Assembly: GCA_009741485.1 (NCBI GenBank)
Contig: VKON01000152.1
Span: 225,835 to 289,834 of the forward strand
Direction of reading: 5' to 3'
DNA from: Malurus cyaneus samueli
Taxonomy: Eukaryota > Chordata > Aves > Passeriformes > Maluridae
DNA length: 64,000 nt
Part shown: in pieces, positions 63,251 through 64,000 of the stretch
How positions within the stretch are numbered: the stretch's first letter is position 1
Layout: every line of letters starts with the position of its first letter
The notes under the pieces: model-generated
The model's input: only the letters and a program-made list of their open reading frames with translations
The model's database searches: none
Told to the model about the DNA's origin: nothing
Translations under genes and position numbers: made by a program

Positions 63251-63889
63251 AGGGGAACTGCCCGCTCAGGTGCGGTTAATTTGTTTTTTGGGGGAAAAGA
63301 AGGATCACTCACCCTGTCAGCTGCCGAGGCTTCTTATATTCCATCCCTTTATCACAGACAATAACAGCACAAAAACCGTTGGGAGCAAAAATTTCCATCC
63401 GACTTGTTGTTTTTTTCCCTCTCCTGGGGAAATCTTGTTTAAAACCCACCAAACTTACTTCTTTTTATTGCTACTTTTTTGTTTCCCCTTTCTTTCACAA
63501 AGATCTCCTCAGCCTTCTGAAAGCTGGGTAGAGCTTCCTGGCCCTGGGAACGCTCTGAGAACATAATGGGGGTGTTTCAAAGTTCTAATGTACATAAGTG
63601 ATATTTCAGCTTAATCACTGTGAATCATTGACCCTTCCTTCATATTAATCTTTTTAAATCCTGAGCGTGAAAAAACAAAGGGAGAATCCCAAAGCAGGCA
63701 GCGTGCCAGGGTAGAAGCAGGGATGGGTGAAAGGGAATTGGGGTTTTTCTCCAGAGTTTAGGAGTGAAGAAATGCCCGTGGCAGGGTCCAGTGGTTTAGG
63801 GTGGCAGCGATCCCAAAACGATGTGGGGTGGTCACTGGGCAAAGGCTGAGGCTGGGTGAGGTCTGCAGGGGAGCACTTTGAGCATGTTT

Positions 63890-64000
63890 TCTGGATGCAA
63901 AATCACATTATACACATAAACAAATATCATTTTTCATCCATTATCTATATAAAATAATCTATATAATATCTATATAATATCTATACAAATATCTATACAC
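63890..64000. repeat. AT-rich ATCTATATAAT tandem at right edge
   Basis: Copies of TCTATATAATA and TCTATACAAATA at 63943-64000, continuing beyond the window. Confidence 0.85.

Larger units (their letters stand above)
53271..64000 (+). other. SLC39A11: SLC39A11 intron 4 (open to the right)
   Basis: No further exon of the family is recognisable. The interval holds several minisatellites, polypyrimidine tracts, poly(A/T) runs (57073-57099, 59060-59090) and AT-rich islands that look like conserved noncoding DNA (about 54440-54530, 56840-56950, 60600-60690, 62640-62815). Confidence 0.6.

Noticed and set aside
62826..63251. Asn/Lys/Pro-rich minus-strand ORFs
   Set aside because: Product of the GGTTGGATTTTTGGC repeat.

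Overview
The window is bird nuclear DNA, probably from a passerine and from the microchromosome matching chicken chromosome 18 and human 17q25. The evidence is a block of vertebrate genes in conserved order, compact introns, GC-rich promoters, CR1 LINE 3' ends and many short tandem arrays. In window order and strand the genes are CDC42EP4 (+), CPSF4L (+), C17orf80 (-), FAM104A/VCF1 (+), COG1 (-), SSTR2 (-) and the 5' part of SLC39A11 (+). As I know the human map, this is the human 17q25.1 order read in reverse.

Layout. 1-6205 is a poor-quality stretch: about 20 copies of a ~185 bp satellite (410-4245) between noisy second copies of sequence that lies cleanly at about 16385-17790, around a 25-base N gap. 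6206-10685 holds CDC42EP4 (one coding exon, many small indels) and its 3'UTR. 13245-14300 holds CPSF4L exons, also frame-broken. 16860-18921 is C17orf80 on the minus strand, sharing a promoter that carries three perfect CRE sites with FAM104A (19565-26900). FAM104A and COG1 (27845-36462, 14 exons) converge. A 57-bp array with YY1-like motifs lies just upstream of COG1. SSTR2 (41539-42648, intact, 369 residues) has a probable 4.2 kb 3'UTR ending near 37315. From about 46600 to the right edge lies the start of SLC39A11: a CpG promoter, three coding exons, and long introns full of minisatellites and polypyrimidine tracts.

The genes share no pathway: Golgi tethering (COG1), a somatostatin GPCR (SSTR2), p97/VCP cofactor (FAM104A), Cdc42 effector (CDC42EP4), zinc transport (SLC39A11), RNA-binding zinc fingers (CPSF4L) and a poorly characterised membrane protein (C17orf80). 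What ties them together is synteny. Sequence quality is uneven: genes in GC-rich stretches (CDC42EP4, CPSF4L, COG1 exon 1, C17orf80 exon 1, SLC39A11 exons) carry one-base indels, while SSTR2, FAM104A and COG1 exons 2-14 read cleanly. Most frame breaks are therefore more likely assembly errors than gene death. I found no CRISPR array, tRNA, rRNA or intact mobile element.
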